Assembly: GCF_024166365.1 (NCBI RefSeq)
Contig: NC_064824.1
Span: 127,277,108 to 127,341,107, forward strand
Length of the DNA: 64,000 nt
Direction of reading: 5' to 3'
Source of the DNA: Elephas maximus indicus
Taxonomy: Eukaryota > Chordata > Mammalia > Proboscidea > Elephantidae
The notes under the pieces are model-generated. The model was not told where the DNA came from, searched no databases, and was given only the letters and a program-made list of their open reading frames with translations. A program made the translations under genes and the position numbers. This document shows, in pieces, positions 45,501 through 57,663 of this stretch. How positions within the stretch are numbered: position 1 is the stretch's first letter; every line of letters starts with the position of its first letter.

Positions 45501-46388
45501 TTGGTTTAACAATCCTGAGATAGTCTTCAGAGGGGTGAATAAGTTGGCCTAAAGAATTTGCCCACAGAATTATCTTTCTTCTTTGGTAACTAAGACTACA
45601 AAGTTTGTTTGTTTGTAGCCATAGTTCTTTTTTCTTCTTATTAAAATCTACAATCGCTAGCATCTGGATCTAAATTAGAAGTAACAATGGGATGCCTTCT
45701 TACATTTTCTACTTCTAGTCATGGCCCCTCTTCAAATTTCAATTGCCCTTAAAATACTTTCCTCACACCTTGGCACTTAAAGAGTGTGACCTTCTAATGT
45801 AGCCTGTATGTTCTTCATCCCCAAATTAAATAATATGGGTGGTATTTTATTTTTCTCTCCTATTTCCTATGAAGCCTTGGACAGTGTTGAGGACATACTA
45901 GAAACTTGACTAGCAGAAGGTTCAATGGAACATCAGCTTTTGCTTTTTGTACTTTTATGGAGGAACTCCACCATTTTTAGGACATTCCAAGGAAACTGGA
46001 GTTTCTCATTCTTGTCCTCACCAAACTATAGCCAAGCCAGGCCTCTGCTTGGCTCTATTTCCATGTCAGAGTGTCTAATCACCACATGTGTTTAGAAGAG
46101 CTCCAGACAAATTAATCTCTTTGCCAAAGCGGCATATTTCTGAGAAGAAGGGAGAACTTCCCACTTGGTACCCAGAAGCCACCTGGGTGCTATGAATTGC
46201 TGGATACAAATCCAACCAATATTTAAACTGACATAAAAACTTACATGCTGATTTATAATCTTCACACAGTGGTCTCTCCCCATGTGGCTGCTAGGAGTGT
46301 TTATGTTTCCATTACCCTTCAGACAAGCTGCAAATGAGGACTGATTACCCCGGCTGAGCTTTACTTACCAGAGTGGCAACCTTCCCTA

Positions 46389-46625
46389 TTCAATTTTTTT
46401 TTTTTTTTTAGTTTTATTTTGGTAAAATATACATAACAAAACATTTGCCATTTCAGTTATTTTTACATGTATAATTCAGTACCATTAATTAAGCTCACCA
46501 TATTGTATGACCATCACCACTGTCTCCAATTTTTTTCATCATAGAAACTCAGTATCCCTTAAGCAATACCTCCCCAATCCCCCCATCACCATTTTTCTCT
46601 TTTACCCACCACCCACCTGCTCAAT
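46389..46625 (-). mobile_element. L1 3' end, ancient
   Basis: After a T-run it has GTTTTATTTTGGTAAAATAT, TATTGTATGACCATCACCAC and the remainder typical of older mammalian L1 3' UTRs read in reverse. Confidence 0.65.
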
Positions 46626-46977
46626 CTTAATTGCAGGGAAGAATGTTTTAAACACAGAATAATAATTTATATAACTCTTAATTTCCACACACCCTTATGA
46701 CCATTTTCCATCGCCTCAGGTTTTTAACATTTAGTTCTACATTGCATGTCTTAAAATTACTGTTGGCACCACACTGATTCTGGTCTTCATTTGATGTCAG
46801 TTACTTGGAGTAGGTGCCCTTAAACCTACATGCAAATTTAATGTGCGTGACTTATAACTGGGTCACATCTGAATTAGTGGAAGATAGAGTAACTTTTATA
46901 ATTCATGCTCTAAATGAAAATCCGATTGTCCTTATATGAAGGACAATGCTGAGGAAGAATGAATCTTTGCAAATCAC

Positions 46978-47193
46978 CTCTGATAAGTCTCCGTTTCTCG
47001 CGTGAATCTTGGCCATGCTTTCCAGCCAGGTCCTCCGTAGCTCAGGGGTGCTGGCATAGGAGTTTGCCAGGCTGTACTGGAGATCTACCAGCATCTCAGG
47101 GTCTTTTTCATGCTCCTTCATCTGTGCAGTGGCCATTAAAACAGTCCTTATACGTTTAGTTAGGTCTTTCACTTCTGCTGGGAAATTGCTGTT
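46978..47193 (-). CDS. DOCK10: DOCK10 exon (window exon 14; start of DHR-2 region)
   Basis: Seventy-two codons, phase 0-0: [20 protein letters not shown], then [40 protein letters not shown] and [12 protein letters not shown]. The acceptor is TCCAAAG|AAC and the donor GAG|GTGATT. This is among the most conserved zizimin segments and leads into lobe A (dimerisation lobe) of the DHR-2 domain. The lobe assignment is by family analogy, not modelled here. Confidence 0.97.
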
Positions 47194-47567
47194 CTTTGGA
47201 AAAGAGAGCGCCTGGGTCATTACCTCTTTAGAATTCATATGTCAATTTACTTAAAGTTTTTTATGCTATTAATTATGACTTGGACTGCAGTTTGGTGCAT
47301 TCTATATATCGTGAATAAATATGTGCATTCTATATGTATGCATTCTATGTATTGTGATTGTTGTTGTTTTACACATAGCAAGGTAAGAATTGCAGTAGAT
47401 ACTACTTTTTGTCTTCTAGCCCATCTTATTCCACTAATAGCATCCTAATTTTTCTTAAGACTCTAACCTCCCTGACTCTAGTTCATGTGATTCAAATGGG
47501 TCTGATTCCATTCCCAGGCACCACAAATGGCAAGTTACACTGGCCTGGCCGTACTATTTTTTGATCC

Positions 47568-47660
47568 CCCAGAGCTCCCAAAGGGCAGCTGGTGGGTCTG
47601 AACTACCAGCCTTTTGATTAACAGTCAAGAACCTTAACCACTGTGCAACCAAGGCTTCCA
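47568..47660 (-). mobile_element. AfroSINE 5' half
   Basis: CAGCTGGTGGGTCTGAACTA through CAACCAAGGCTTCC. Only the tRNA-like half remains. Confidence 0.75.
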
Positions 47661-47920
47661 TGGGGAGAGGCTTCATGCAAATGCAATAACCACAAAGGGA
47701 AGTTGAGCTGAGAAACAGAGATAGAGGTGAGAATAGAGGAGTGGAAGCGGGGAGGTGGGATCTGAAAATATTTGAATGCTGGGTCCAGCCATTCCTGAAG
47801 CCAGGTTCTAGTCTGGACTTTTCAGTCTAATGACAAAGGAGAAGTCTACAAAAAGTGCTAAAAGAAAGATAAGCTGAATTTGGGAAAGAGAGGGATTATA
47901 AGTAAATCACTGTATTTCTA

Positions 47921-47949
47921 TATATATATATATATATATACATATATAT
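47921..47949. repeat. (TA)n microsatellite
   Basis: Uninterrupted TA repeats with one CA interruption near the end, in a DOCK10 intron. Confidence 0.9.
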
Positions 47950-48124
47950 GGTAAGTCTTCCTGTTACATATCACTCATCCACACGTATTAGAAATTCTAC
48001 TTAACAGAAAGCATTAGAAATAATTAGCAATAAGCAAACGTATTGAATACAAGTGCTCAGTTAAAGTGCTAATAAACAAAACATAGAATTTCAGATATTT
48101 TGTTGTTGATTTTGTTTTTGGTGT

Positions 48125-48307
48125 TAATTTGTGACTTAGAAGACCCCATGTGCTACAGAGTAGAACTGCTCCATAGGGTCTTCTTCGCTTTAACCTTTTT
48201 GGAAGCAGATTGCCAGAGCTGTTTCTTCCACAGTGCTACTGAGTGGGTTTGAACCGCCAATCTTATGGTTACCAGCCGAGCACAAACCATTTGCACCACC
48301 CAGGGAC
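48125..48307 (-). mobile_element. AfroSINE (longer subfamily), diverged
   Basis: GGAAGCAGATTGCCAGAGC, CCGAGCACAAACCATTTGCA and CACCCAGGGACC. It is close to the donor of DOCK10 window exon 13. Confidence 0.82.
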
Positions 48308-48383
48308 CTTTATGATTTCTTACAAAAAGAATCTGTGTCAGTTTATTCCTGTCTTTAGCAAAAGCCCACAAAGCATTTCTTAC

Positions 48384-48494
48384 TTTCATTTGCTTGTCAC
48401 CGTTAGCAAAATTATTGGTAATTGCAAGGGAATGTTGAAAACGAGAGCCTCCAATCCCAGCATCAGCTATTAGCTGGCTTACAGCCTTGATAAG
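48384..48494 (-). CDS. DOCK10: DOCK10 exon (window exon 13)
   Basis: Thirty-seven codons, phase 0-0: [20 protein letters not shown], then [17 protein letters not shown]. The acceptor is CTTCCAG|CTT and the donor AAA|GTAAGA. A minus-strand AfroSINE ends only about 75 bp from the donor (48125-48307). Confidence 0.96.
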
Positions 48495-49056
48495 CTGGAA
48501 GAGAAAAAGAAAACAGGAACCCTCAAAAGAAACTCTTACATAGTACCTTTAAAGAAACTCATTGGATTGAATTAATGTTAATTTCTCCCTATAGGTCCAC
48601 TGAATGACACCTGCATGTATTACATCTTCAGAAGGCCATGTAATCTTGGGCTTTTCTAATAGGGCTTTTCTAATAACCTCAATGATGGCATATCTCTCAA
48701 ATAGCTAGGGAAGGCTATGGGTGTCTTAGCAGTCCTTGAAGAAATGCTTTTATGCCTTTTGGACTTTGTTGGAATTTGGCATCCTAGCACTAGCCATGGT
48801 TTCCTGAGGTATGCACTCTACGTGATTCTCTTTTCTTGGCAGCAGTAAGGAAATTACTAGTAGGGCCGGGGCATCTGCTGATTTCTGCTCAGCTGTGCTG
48901 TTCCTCTAAATAGGAGCTGAGTATGATGGACATATTTAGGGAGGAATCTGGTGGAGGGGTTGGCAACAGGTTGCCCTAGGCACAGCTGGTGTTTGTCAGT
49001 GCTGAAACAGAGCAGTGGCTTTCATAAAAGCATTCATGAAAGTTGGCAGTACGTAC

Positions 49057-49239
49057 TTGTAAGTGGGATCGGACAATGGACTTCTGCTTGTTAAATTCAA
49101 AATTCTTCCTCATGAAAAAGTACAGAAGTGCTGAGGCTTCCATCTGAGTTGACCGTGACCTGTGGTTACAGCATTTTAGGACTTCGTAACAGAACAATCC
49201 ACAGAGGTCTGCCGGCCCTTGAAAGAACGCTGAAGGAAA
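49057..49239 (-). CDS. DOCK10: DOCK10 exon (window exon 12)
   Basis: Sixty-one codons, phase 0-0: FPSAFFQGPADLCGLFCYEV, LKCCNHRSRSTQMEASALLY, FFMRKNFEFNKQKSIVRSHL and Q. The acceptor is CCGTAG|TTT and the donor CAA|GTACGT. A second AG lies a few bases inside the exon. Frame and the conserved FPSAFF start favour the upstream site. Confidence 0.95.
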
Positions 49240-49477
49240 CTACGGAAATGGAAGCATGGGTTCAGTGAGCAGCATGCCTTCACGTCACTCTCTTCATTCT
49301 CATATTTTTAAAATTCCCTAGAATCAAAACCCTCTTCTTTTTTTAGCCTAGTCTCTTTCTTCCATTTATAAGAGGGATATAATTTTACTGATCAAAGTTT
49401 ATGTTAATATTTCTCTTTTCTTCTTAGAAGTAGGTGTGTTCTTCTTTGTTAAGTATCATTTGTATCAATAACTGATG

Positions 49478-49677
49478 ACAACCCATGCCATTGAGTTGAT
49501 TCCAACTCATGGTGGCCCCATGTTTTACAGAGTAGAACTGCTCCATAGCAGTTTCTTGGCTGTAATCTTTACACAAGCAGATTGCCAGGCCTTTCTTCTA
49601 TGGTCCCACTGGATGAGTCTGAACCCCCAACTTTTAGGTTAGTAGTTGAGCACAAACCATTTGTGCCACCCAGGGAG
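49478..49677 (-). mobile_element. AfroSINE (longer subfamily)
   Basis: ACCCATGCCATTGAGTTGAT, AAGCAGATTGCCAGGCC and GTGCCACCCAGGGAGC. Confidence 0.88.
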
Positions 49678-50099
49678 CTAAATGATAACTCAACAAAGTG
49701 AATGAGAGGCTTAAAATGATCTATATTCACCAAACATTGTTAGAACCATAGGTATCATTTACAGGTGTTCTGAAAGGTGATGGCTGCATCTACTTTAATG
49801 TGGAATCTTTAACCTGGCATGAATAGACATGCCAATCAATGCTGTACATTTTAGCTAACTCTATGCCACAAACACTGAGAATGCAATGAATGGGTGACCA
49901 GATGCTAATTTTATTCCTTTTTGGTACTTAAGCAGATGGGCTGTCAAGGTTATGAATTCATTTTGAGACCATGAATCAAAGTCTTTTAAAACAAAAATAG
50001 AAGGAACCAAACTTTTCCTCCATCCCGAGAGATATGAGGGTTGATATGTGTTCATTATCCTCCTTAACTGAGCAGCACTAGGACCTGGAGGACCCTTAC

Positions 50100-50237
50100 C
50101 TTACAAACAAACAGTCTCAAGGAGGCAAACACGTGTTTCAGCGCTATGGCTGACTGGTTGACTTGGAAAAAGAGCATGTAGGTATCAAAGACCCTTTTCA
50201 TCATTGAATTTTGGCAGTCTGATTGCTGGAGTTGCCT
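50100..50237 (-). CDS. DOCK10: DOCK10 exon (window exon 11)
   Basis: Forty-six codons, phase 0-0: RQLQQSDCQNSMMKRVFDTY, then MLFFQVNQSAIALKHVFASL and RLFVCK. The acceptor is TTCCAG|AGG and the donor AAG|GTAAGG. It is a predicted helical repeat segment preceding the DHR-2 domain. Confidence 0.96.
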
Positions 50238-50286
50238 CTGGAAATTAAGCACAGAAATTATTTAAGATAAGTGTTAAGAACAACTG

Positions 50287-50730
50287 AATTATTTTAACGA
50301 ATATTTATTGTGAGCCTACTATGTGATAGCCACAATCTTAGATTCTGGGAAAAAGTACTGAATAAGAAGTCAAAGTCCAGGTTCTCAATAAAACATACAT
50401 AGCAGTGATTGAAAAAAAAAAAAAAAGACTAAGAAAATGGAGCAAAACGACATGATAAAAAGTGACTGTTTTGAATAGATAGGATGGTCAGCAAAGACCT
50501 CTCTACTAAGGAGATGCATCATGAGTGGAGGGAGCCCTTGCAGGGGAGATCTGAGGGAAGGACTAACAGCTAGTGCAAGAGCCTCGAATTGGAAAAGAGC
50601 TTGGGAGTTTGAGGAAAAAGAAAAGCAGAGGAGCCGAAGCATTGGTGGGGTTGGAGATGAGGTTCAAGAAAGGTCGGGTCCTTATAGGCCTAATAAGGCC
50701 TTTATGATGTGTGAGATTTGAGTGATGCTT
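50287..50730. mobile_element. Ancient mammalian interspersed repeat, probably LINE-derived
   Basis: GAATATTTATTGTGAGCCTA, TCAGCAAAGACCTCTCT, GCAAGAGCCTC, AGCTTGGGAGTTTGAGGA and AAGGCCTTTATGATG match a widespread old repeat that I cannot name firmly. Confidence 0.45.
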
Positions 50731-50925
50731 CCATGGAGTAATAAAGAATCAAAGGCCAGTTTTTGCTTTTTCTACCCCCATGCTGACATTTCACATGCAA
50801 GTAGGGCTTTCTTGGTGTAATCTTGCTGTTTGGTAGAGATCCTGTACTCAATGGTCCAACTTGTCCGGCTCAATCCGTAATGTGCTGGCCTGACTCTGTG
50901 AGCTGATTTGAGGGAGTTGTAAGTT

Positions 50926-51716
50926 TTTTTTTTCTTTTAACAGCTCTATTGAGGTATAATTGACATACAATAAGCTGCGCATATTCAAAGTACAGTTTGA
51001 TAGGTCTGACATAGGTATACTCCATAAAACCATCACTGCAATCAACATAATGAACATATCCATCACCCCCAAAAGTTTTCTCATGTGTTTTTGTAATCCC
51101 TCCCTACCACCCCTCCTCCACATCCCACTAATCTGCTGTTTTGATAGTCTGCATTTTCTAAAATTTTATAAAACGGAATCAAGCAGTATGTCTTCTTTTT
51201 GTTTGGCTTCTTTCACTCAGCGTAACTATTCTGAGATTCATCCATGTTATAGCGTGTCTCAGTACTTAATTCTTTTTTATTGCTGAGCTACGCTTCATTG
51301 TGTAATACTTTTGGTTTATCTATTCGTCAAATGATTGACATTTGTGTTGTTTCCAGTTTGGGCTATGACAAATAAAGGTGCTATGAACATTCATGTACAA
51401 GCTTTTATATGGACATATGTTTCATTTTCTCTTGGGTAAATAATGGCTGGATTGCATGAGAGATGTTTGCTTAACTATTAAAAAAAAAAAAAAGAAAAAC
51501 AACAGCAACAACAACTGCCATATTGTTTTCCGAAGTGTTTATACCATTGTGTATTCCCACTGGCAGTGAATGAGTTTTTCCACAACCTCAATAAAACTTA
51601 GCATGGGCAGTCTTTTTAATTTTAGCCATTCTGATAGGTATGTAGTGGTATCACTTCACCAAAGAAGATATACAGATAGCAAACAAGCACATGAAACTCT
51701 TCTCAACATTATTAGT
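50926..51716 (-). mobile_element. L1 3' end, mammalian-wide family
   Basis: It starts after a T-run with AGCTCTATTGAGGTATAATT, continues through ATGTTTCATTTTCTCTTGGG and ends in the L1 ORF2 C-terminal coding remnant (AAGAAGATATACAGATAGCA). An A-rich insertion at about 51479-51515 interrupts it. Confidence 0.8.
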
Positions 51717-52048
51717 CTTTTGGATCTAGCTGTAAAATTAACACAGAGCACACTCTGTCTCTCTCTTAAGATTGAAAATGTATAGTCACATTCTCACTCA
51801 GCCCAGCTTCCTTGGTAGCTAAGCAAGAGAAATTAAGAGGAATGTCTATTATTTGATGATAGTGAAAGACACACATGCGTGTATCAACCAGCCAACTTCC
51901 CTTAAAACCTAAATCTAATGTTTAATATGTTTTTGTGTGTTTAACTGATTTCCTAAAACATTTTACAAATACATCTTCACTTCACGTGGCTGCTTTTTCA
52001 CCCCACATTTTATTGCCATTTTGGAGAAAACGTTATGATCATACTCAC

Positions 52049-52161
52049 CTGGTGTATCTGGGTGAAGAGGGATAACAGGTCTAGAATAGTGAGGCAAACC
52101 TCCGTAGCTATATTGGCCTCAGTATCCACATGGTGCACAATGTCTATTTCATTGGAGTTGC
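52049..52161 (-). CDS. DOCK10: DOCK10 exon (window exon 10)
   Basis: Completes Ser, then NSNEIDIVHHVDTEANIATE and VCLTILDLLSLFTQIHQ. It ends in phase 0. The acceptor is TTCTAG|GC and the donor CAG|GTGAGT. The block EANIATEVCLT is conserved in all zizimins. Confidence 0.96.
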
Positions 52162-52615
52162 CTAGAAAAGGAAAAAGAAAATGCGCATATAACTTCTAAG
52201 ACAATTCTTTGTTCCTCAAAAAAGGATTTTTTTTTCTATTACAACATATTCAGCTTACTGATATTTCAATAAATAATTATTAAATCAAAGTGCTTTTATT
52301 TGTTCAATGTCCTTACTGGTAGAATCAAAACCACTAGACAGTCCTTAGTTTCCCCTTTTCATATGTCAGCTGTAGGGCTTCCAAAGGATGGTCTATTTCC
52401 CATTATTTCTTAGTTCTTTTCCATTAATTTGGCCATTGGTAGGCCCATATTTCTTCCATAATCAGACTTGGTTAAGTACCATGCTCCAAGGGTAAAAGAC
52501 TAAATGTACAGTCTCAGTGGACAGTATGCATTAACGGCTCCCTTGGAAAGGCACAAAGTAAATTAACAGGTTAAGGCATACATTCAGGCAGGTTACTCAG
52601 TGGGTCATGTGTTCA

Positions 52616-53450
52616 TGTTGTTGTTGGGTGCCATCGAGTCTGTTCTGACTCATAGCGACCCTATGTACAACAGAACAAAACACTGCACGGTCTTGCGCCC
52701 TCCTCAAAATCGTTGCTATCTTTGAACTCATTGTTGCAGCTACTGTCAGCCATATCTTGAGGGTCTTCCTCTTTTTCGCTGACTCTTTACTTTACCAAGC
52801 ATGATGTTCTTCCCCAGGGACTGGTCCCTCCTGATAATATGTCCAAGGTACATGAGACGAAGTGTTGCCACGCTCGCTTCTAAGGAGCATTCCAGCTGTT
52901 CTTCTTAGACAGATTTGTTCGTTCTTCTGGCAGTCCATGGTATAATCAATATTGTTTGCCAACATCATAATTCAAAGGCATTAATTCTTCTTTGGTCTCC
53001 CTTATTCACAGTCCAGCTTTTGAAACATATGGGACTGAAAATATCATGGCTTGAGTCAGGCGCACCTTATTCCTCAAAGTGACATCTTTGCTTTTTAACA
53101 CTTTAAAGAGGTCTTTTGCAGCAGATTTGCCCAGTGCAACACGTCATTTGATTTCTTGACTACTGCTTCCATGGGCATTCATTGTGGATCCAAGCCAAAT
53201 GAAATCCTTGACAACTTCAATCTTTTCTCCATTTATCATGATGTTGCTTATTGGTCCAGTTGCCAGGATTTTTGTTTTCTTTATGTTGAGGTATAATCCA
53301 TACTGAAGGCTGTGGTTTTTGATATTCATCATAACTGCTTCAAGCCCTCTTCACTTTCAGCAGGCAAGGTTGTGTCATCTGCATATCACAGGTTGTTAAT
53401 AAGTCTTCCTTCAATTCTGATGCCATGTTCTTCTTCGTATAGTCCTCGTG
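52616..53450 (-). mobile_element. RTE LINE 3' part with intact YADD box
   Basis: The 3' end (GTTGTTGGGTGCCATCGAGT) is at the left. The ORF, read on the minus strand, includes INGEKIEVVKDFIWLGST and SSQEIK, plus a YADD box at 53385-53374. The ORF is broken elsewhere. The copy is 5'-truncated in the RT domain. Confidence 0.92.
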
Positions 53451-53987
53451 TCCATAGCTAATAACATTTACAAGCTGTGAAACACTGGGCTCCATCTTTC
53501 CTCATTCATGAGCTGGAATGTGTGCACCTCCTGTATTCAAGATGTCACACTTACTGCTTCTGGAGAAGGGACAAATTTATCCTCTTCCCACCAGGTAGAC
53601 AGTAATAACCTAGTTGTGACAGGCCTCCATGAACCAAAAAATCAAACCAGTTGGTCTCTGAGAGAAAACCCATGTAAGTCTTCCCATTATAAAAAGTCAC
53701 TCTTTTCCAGGTATAATATTCTTACACCGAGAATATTATTGTGGAAATTTTGCCTTTTGAGCTATTTTCTCCTCTTCCCTGAAAGAGCACTATATTTTTG
53801 TTAAGTACACTGTGATGACTTCTACCATAAGAAACATGCCCAGGGTTACAACAAGACTTAAAAGCATGGTTTCAGCATTTAAACAACAATCTTTGGATTT
53901 CTGGAACACTATAATGCATTTACGCCTTACACATATCTAAAGGAAAACTGGTAACTGCCTTGTTTCTATTACTTCTGGTTTACTTAC

Positions 53988-54112
53988 TGGTCATGGTATT
54001 GTCTAACATCTGTAAGAGTTTTGGGTTAGAAAGTGCATTTTTGCCTCGAATTATAGGTAAAGTTTGTGATCTGTGCTGCTTATGTCCTTCATGACTGGTA
54101 GTGGCATGCATC
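53988..54112 (-). CDS. DOCK10: DOCK10 exon (window exon 9)
   Basis: Completes Trp, then 41 codons: MHATTSHEGHKQHRSQTLPI through LLQMLDNTMT plus one base. The acceptor is TTTTCAG|G and the donor A|GTAAGT. The first residues (MHATTSHEG) differ from the human MHSTSRHEG that I recall, and the rest is nearly identical. It is a Ser/Gln/Asn-rich linker with basic residues. Confidence 0.96.
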
Positions 54113-54817
54113 CTGAAAATTAAATAAGAAACAGGGTTAGAGTGATCTGGGGATGTCATAACCAAAGTTCATTCAAATACTCTAGATTTAGTCAAATAAA
54201 AAAAAAGTTTTTTGAATAGAAACTTTTTATTGAAAGGGTTAATAATAGCAGACATGGCAAAAGGGACTTTTAAAAATACTTTTGGAGAAATTTTATTTAA
54301 GCTAAAATAGGGTTCAGAAGGATAATATACAGAATGACACACAATTTAAGTCTGTTCAAGCATGTTCATTATTACTTAATAAAATCATACTACTCCATGA
54401 AAGTTCTTTACATGCAAATGTTTTTACAAGGAAAGGCTATTAGAAGTTAAGATGGCTATAGGTTGATCAGGAAGACACAGTGGCGGACACATTAAAAAAT
54501 GCAATATTGTATACAGCTCACTTATGTCAAATTCTTTTTAAAGAGTTAAAAAAAATCTGGCATAAAACAACAATTGCTTTCCTATTTCTTTGTATTTGGA
54601 AACTCCTCATGATTCATTTTTCTGTTTGTGGCACGTCTGCAGAGGGAGCCAACATGTGCTCATTCATTGTAAGGAGGTAGTTGAATGGTGTCTGAGGCTA
54701 AGAGCTGCCTCTTTCCGAGGGTACCAACAGTGGCCTATAATGGCTTCATTTTCAATGCCCCATGGCATTTCTAACTGGGAAAACTAGCCAATGTTTATCG
54801 TGGAAGTAGGAATTGCA

Positions 54818-55613
54818 GTCGACTCTCATTACTTGTGGTACTTAAGTTCTATAAAGGTGCTGCAACCTGACTTAGCGAACAGTGAACCATTACTCTTGAG
54901 GATATGGGATTAGGGACTTGTGAGCCTCTGGTCACAACATTTTCATCAAGTGATCAATATATAATCTTGTTTTATTTCTGTTTGTGTGTTTCTGTTTAAA
55001 AGCCATCTTATTTAATATTGTTCATTCATTAACATTGAACTCACTGCCAACAGCACTTTAACTTAGTCCTGAATGAAGTTTATCTAACACATGCATTTTC
55101 TCCCTAAGACACATCATAGCCTTCTTGTGCTTAGGAACACTAGCCAGCACTTCAGCACTTTGCTTCAGGGCCATTATAAGCAGCAAAATCACCATCAAAA
55201 AGCACAAAAATGTAAAAATGTGGCACTAAACTGATTGTAAAAACAATACTTGTTTACTGTATGAGAGCTGAAATGAGAAGGCACAGTGTCAGCTTATTTG
55301 ACCTCAGCATGGTAAGGTAGAGGGTCAGTGAAAAAGAATAAGATCCCCCACAAAATGGATTGACGTGGTGGTTTCAACAATGGGTTCAAACACAGCAATG
55401 ATTGTGAGGATGGTGCAGGACCAGGCAACATTTCGTTCTGTTGTGCACAGGGCTGCTATGAGTCGGAAGCAACTCAACAGCACTTAACAACAATATGCAC
55501 GTATCTGTGAGTGACGACAAAAGCCCCACAAGCAATGATTTTGGAATTACAAATAAATTTTCGTGAGTAGGTGAATGCACAAATACAGAATTCATATATA
55601 ATGAGGTTCGACT
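54818..55613. mobile_element. Tigger-type (mariner) DNA transposon with RTE insertion
   Basis: The ends are inverted: CAGTCGACTCTCATTACTTG on the left, and the complement of GTCGAACCTCATTATATATG on the right. Internal sequence matches eutherian Tigger elements (CGTGAGTAGGTGAATGC, GACACATCATAGCCTTCTTG). An RTE 3' fragment is inserted at about 55303-55497. No intact transposase remains. Confidence 0.75.
55303..55497 (+). mobile_element. RTE LINE 3' fragment inside Tigger
   Basis: The last about 190 bp of an RTE copy (GGTAAGGTAGAGGGTCAGTG to AACAGCACTTAACAACAAT). Its position inside the Tigger shows it is younger than the DNA transposon. Confidence 0.88.
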
Positions 55614-56184
55614 ATACTTTCTGTTTCCAATTTTAAATACTGGAATTTAAACTACAATTTGGGCAAGTTTTAATAGGTTAATAATTCTTGGGATATTTGC
55701 TGTCATGTAAACTACTCATAAAAATAGTTCTGCGAGGGAAGCAAGGAAGAGGAGATCCCTGAGGAGGCAAGTCTAACAAAGAGGCAACTGTTATCTTTGT
55801 CACATTCTTCAAATCCTGTTTGGTTTTGGGTTAATCAAAGGGTCTAGATGAGCTGAGACCCTGGAGTTCTTACTTTGATCTCAGTTGCCAGGAGAGCCTG
55901 CATCATTCTGAAGCTGTTAGGAATAATGAGTTCTGGGATATATGGCTTGGACCTTAGAGATTGCTTTATTTCCAGGTTTTGAGTCAAGTTCCATTTGCAA
56001 CTCCTGAAGAAAAAGCCCAGGTTTCTAGGAGATAAGGGGCAAGAGCAACTAGGACCTGTCCAGATAGTCCAGGGGGACCTTGAAATCTAATCCACAAGAC
56101 ATCTACAGAACTGAAGTGGCCTCAGGGTTTAATAATTGTTATTAAATGTGGAAAATTATTCTTTACATTCCTCTATTATAGTAC

Positions 56185-56328
56185 AGCTATAACAGCTATG
56201 GCTGTTAACCAAAAAGGTCAGCAGTTTAAATCCACCAGCTGCTCTTTGGAAATTCTATGGGGCAGTTCTACTCTGTCCTATAGGGTCACAGTGAGTCAGA
56301 ATTGACTCGACAGCGATGTGTTTTTTAT
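56185..56328 (+). mobile_element. AfroSINE, 5' end degraded
   Basis: GGCTGTTAACCAAAAAGGTC through ATTGACTCGACAGCGATGTG. Confidence 0.82.
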
Positions 56329-57084
56329 TATACTACCATTTTCAAAATACGCCCATTTCATATTTTCCTCTACTTTATCACAAGAGAGCAATTTTGAGAG
56401 GACCTCATGGATGAATAGACAAAAATTATTTTTTAATTTATTGGCTATATACCACTTTATTTCTTTCTAAACTGTTTCTAAAATATCACCATTTTCATAT
56501 TATATATTATGATAGTAGCTTTGGGAAGAATAAATCAGACTGGGCAACATTTTAGCAAAGAATTAGTACTTACTAGACCCAGAGGAACTTTAAGATAAGA
56601 TTTCAGGGCAAATGTTTCCCATCAGGTAGGCTACTGAAGGATGATTCCAGGGCGTATTTGGTAGTCAGGTCAATTTAATAACTAGGAAATCTAAAGTGAG
56701 CTTAACAATCGTGCATACTTCCTCTTTGCCTTTTGACCCTTTAAAAACAATTGCTGTTTTAAGCACATTGCTAAAATATTACAATTACTGAAAATGAATG
56801 GGGAGGCATGACCCCACACTTTGTTCTGTCACCAGATTAGTAAACATTAAAAGAGGCATTTACTAAAATTATGTCTCCCTTTTCAGGTTCAGTTAAACTC
56901 AAATATTTATTAACCCTCATTCTATGAAAGGCACTGTGCTCTGAGTTGCATGTAAATAAGGCATACCCCCTTAGGTCTTTACTAGCTAGTGGGCAGATAA
57001 GGAAGTATCTAAGAAGTTTCTTCAGATAAACATATAGAGGTATTCGAAATATGCATCTGGTCTGAGCACACACACACACATGCT

Positions 57085-57520
57085 GATTCAGTTCTCATTA
57101 TTCACGACAGTTCTGTTTTCTAAGGAAGAGTCCCTGGATGGTGCAAACAGTTAACAAGCTCAGCTGCTAACTGAAAAGCTGTAAGCTCGAGTCCACTCAG
57201 AGTGGCCTTGGAAGAAAGCCCCGGCGATCTACTTCCAAAAAAAATCAGCCTTTGAAAACCCAGTGGAGCACAGTTCAACCCTAACCTGTGGGGTCACCAT
57301 GAGTTCGATGTTCTAGAACGTCCCCCGAACACTGAATTAGTAAGTACCAAGCTAGCCTTATTTGATCTCAGCAGGGAATGCTGTGCCCCACTCTGCTCAT
57401 GAGCAAGTCCAAATGACCAGATAAGCTCCGTGGGTATTGATTTGGGGATTACAAATAAATCTTAGCGAGTAGGAAAATTCGAAACTACAGAATCCATGGA
57501 TAATGAAGACTATATCGAAC
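57085..57520. mobile_element. Tigger/MER2-like DNA transposon remnant split by an AfroSINE
   Basis: Left end CAGTTCTCATTATTCACGAC and right end AGCGAGTAGGAAAATTCG with ATCCATGGATAATGAAGAC are a diverged inverted pair of Tigger type. A plus-strand AfroSINE at 57126-57307 sits between them. The right end stops about 40 bp from DOCK10 window exon 8. Confidence 0.65.
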
Positions 57521-57561
57521 ACACACACATAATTTTAAATAGCAAACAAATGCAACATTAC

Positions 57562-57663
57562 CATTGTGTCAAGAGACCTGATGTCTGGCAGGAAGGATTC
57601 GATCCTTTGAGGGTTCCATTATTCTGGGTGGACTGTACAAATTTAAAGGCAGCAGCGATTTTC
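57562..57663 (-). CDS. DOCK10: DOCK10 exon (window exon 8)
   Basis: Completes Arg, then 33 codons: KIAAAFKFVQSTQNNGTLKG and SNPSCQTSGLLTQ plus two bases of Trp. The acceptor is TTGCAG|G and the donor TG|GTAATG. The exon lies about 40 bp from a Tigger-like transposon remnant (57085-57520). Confidence 0.95.
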
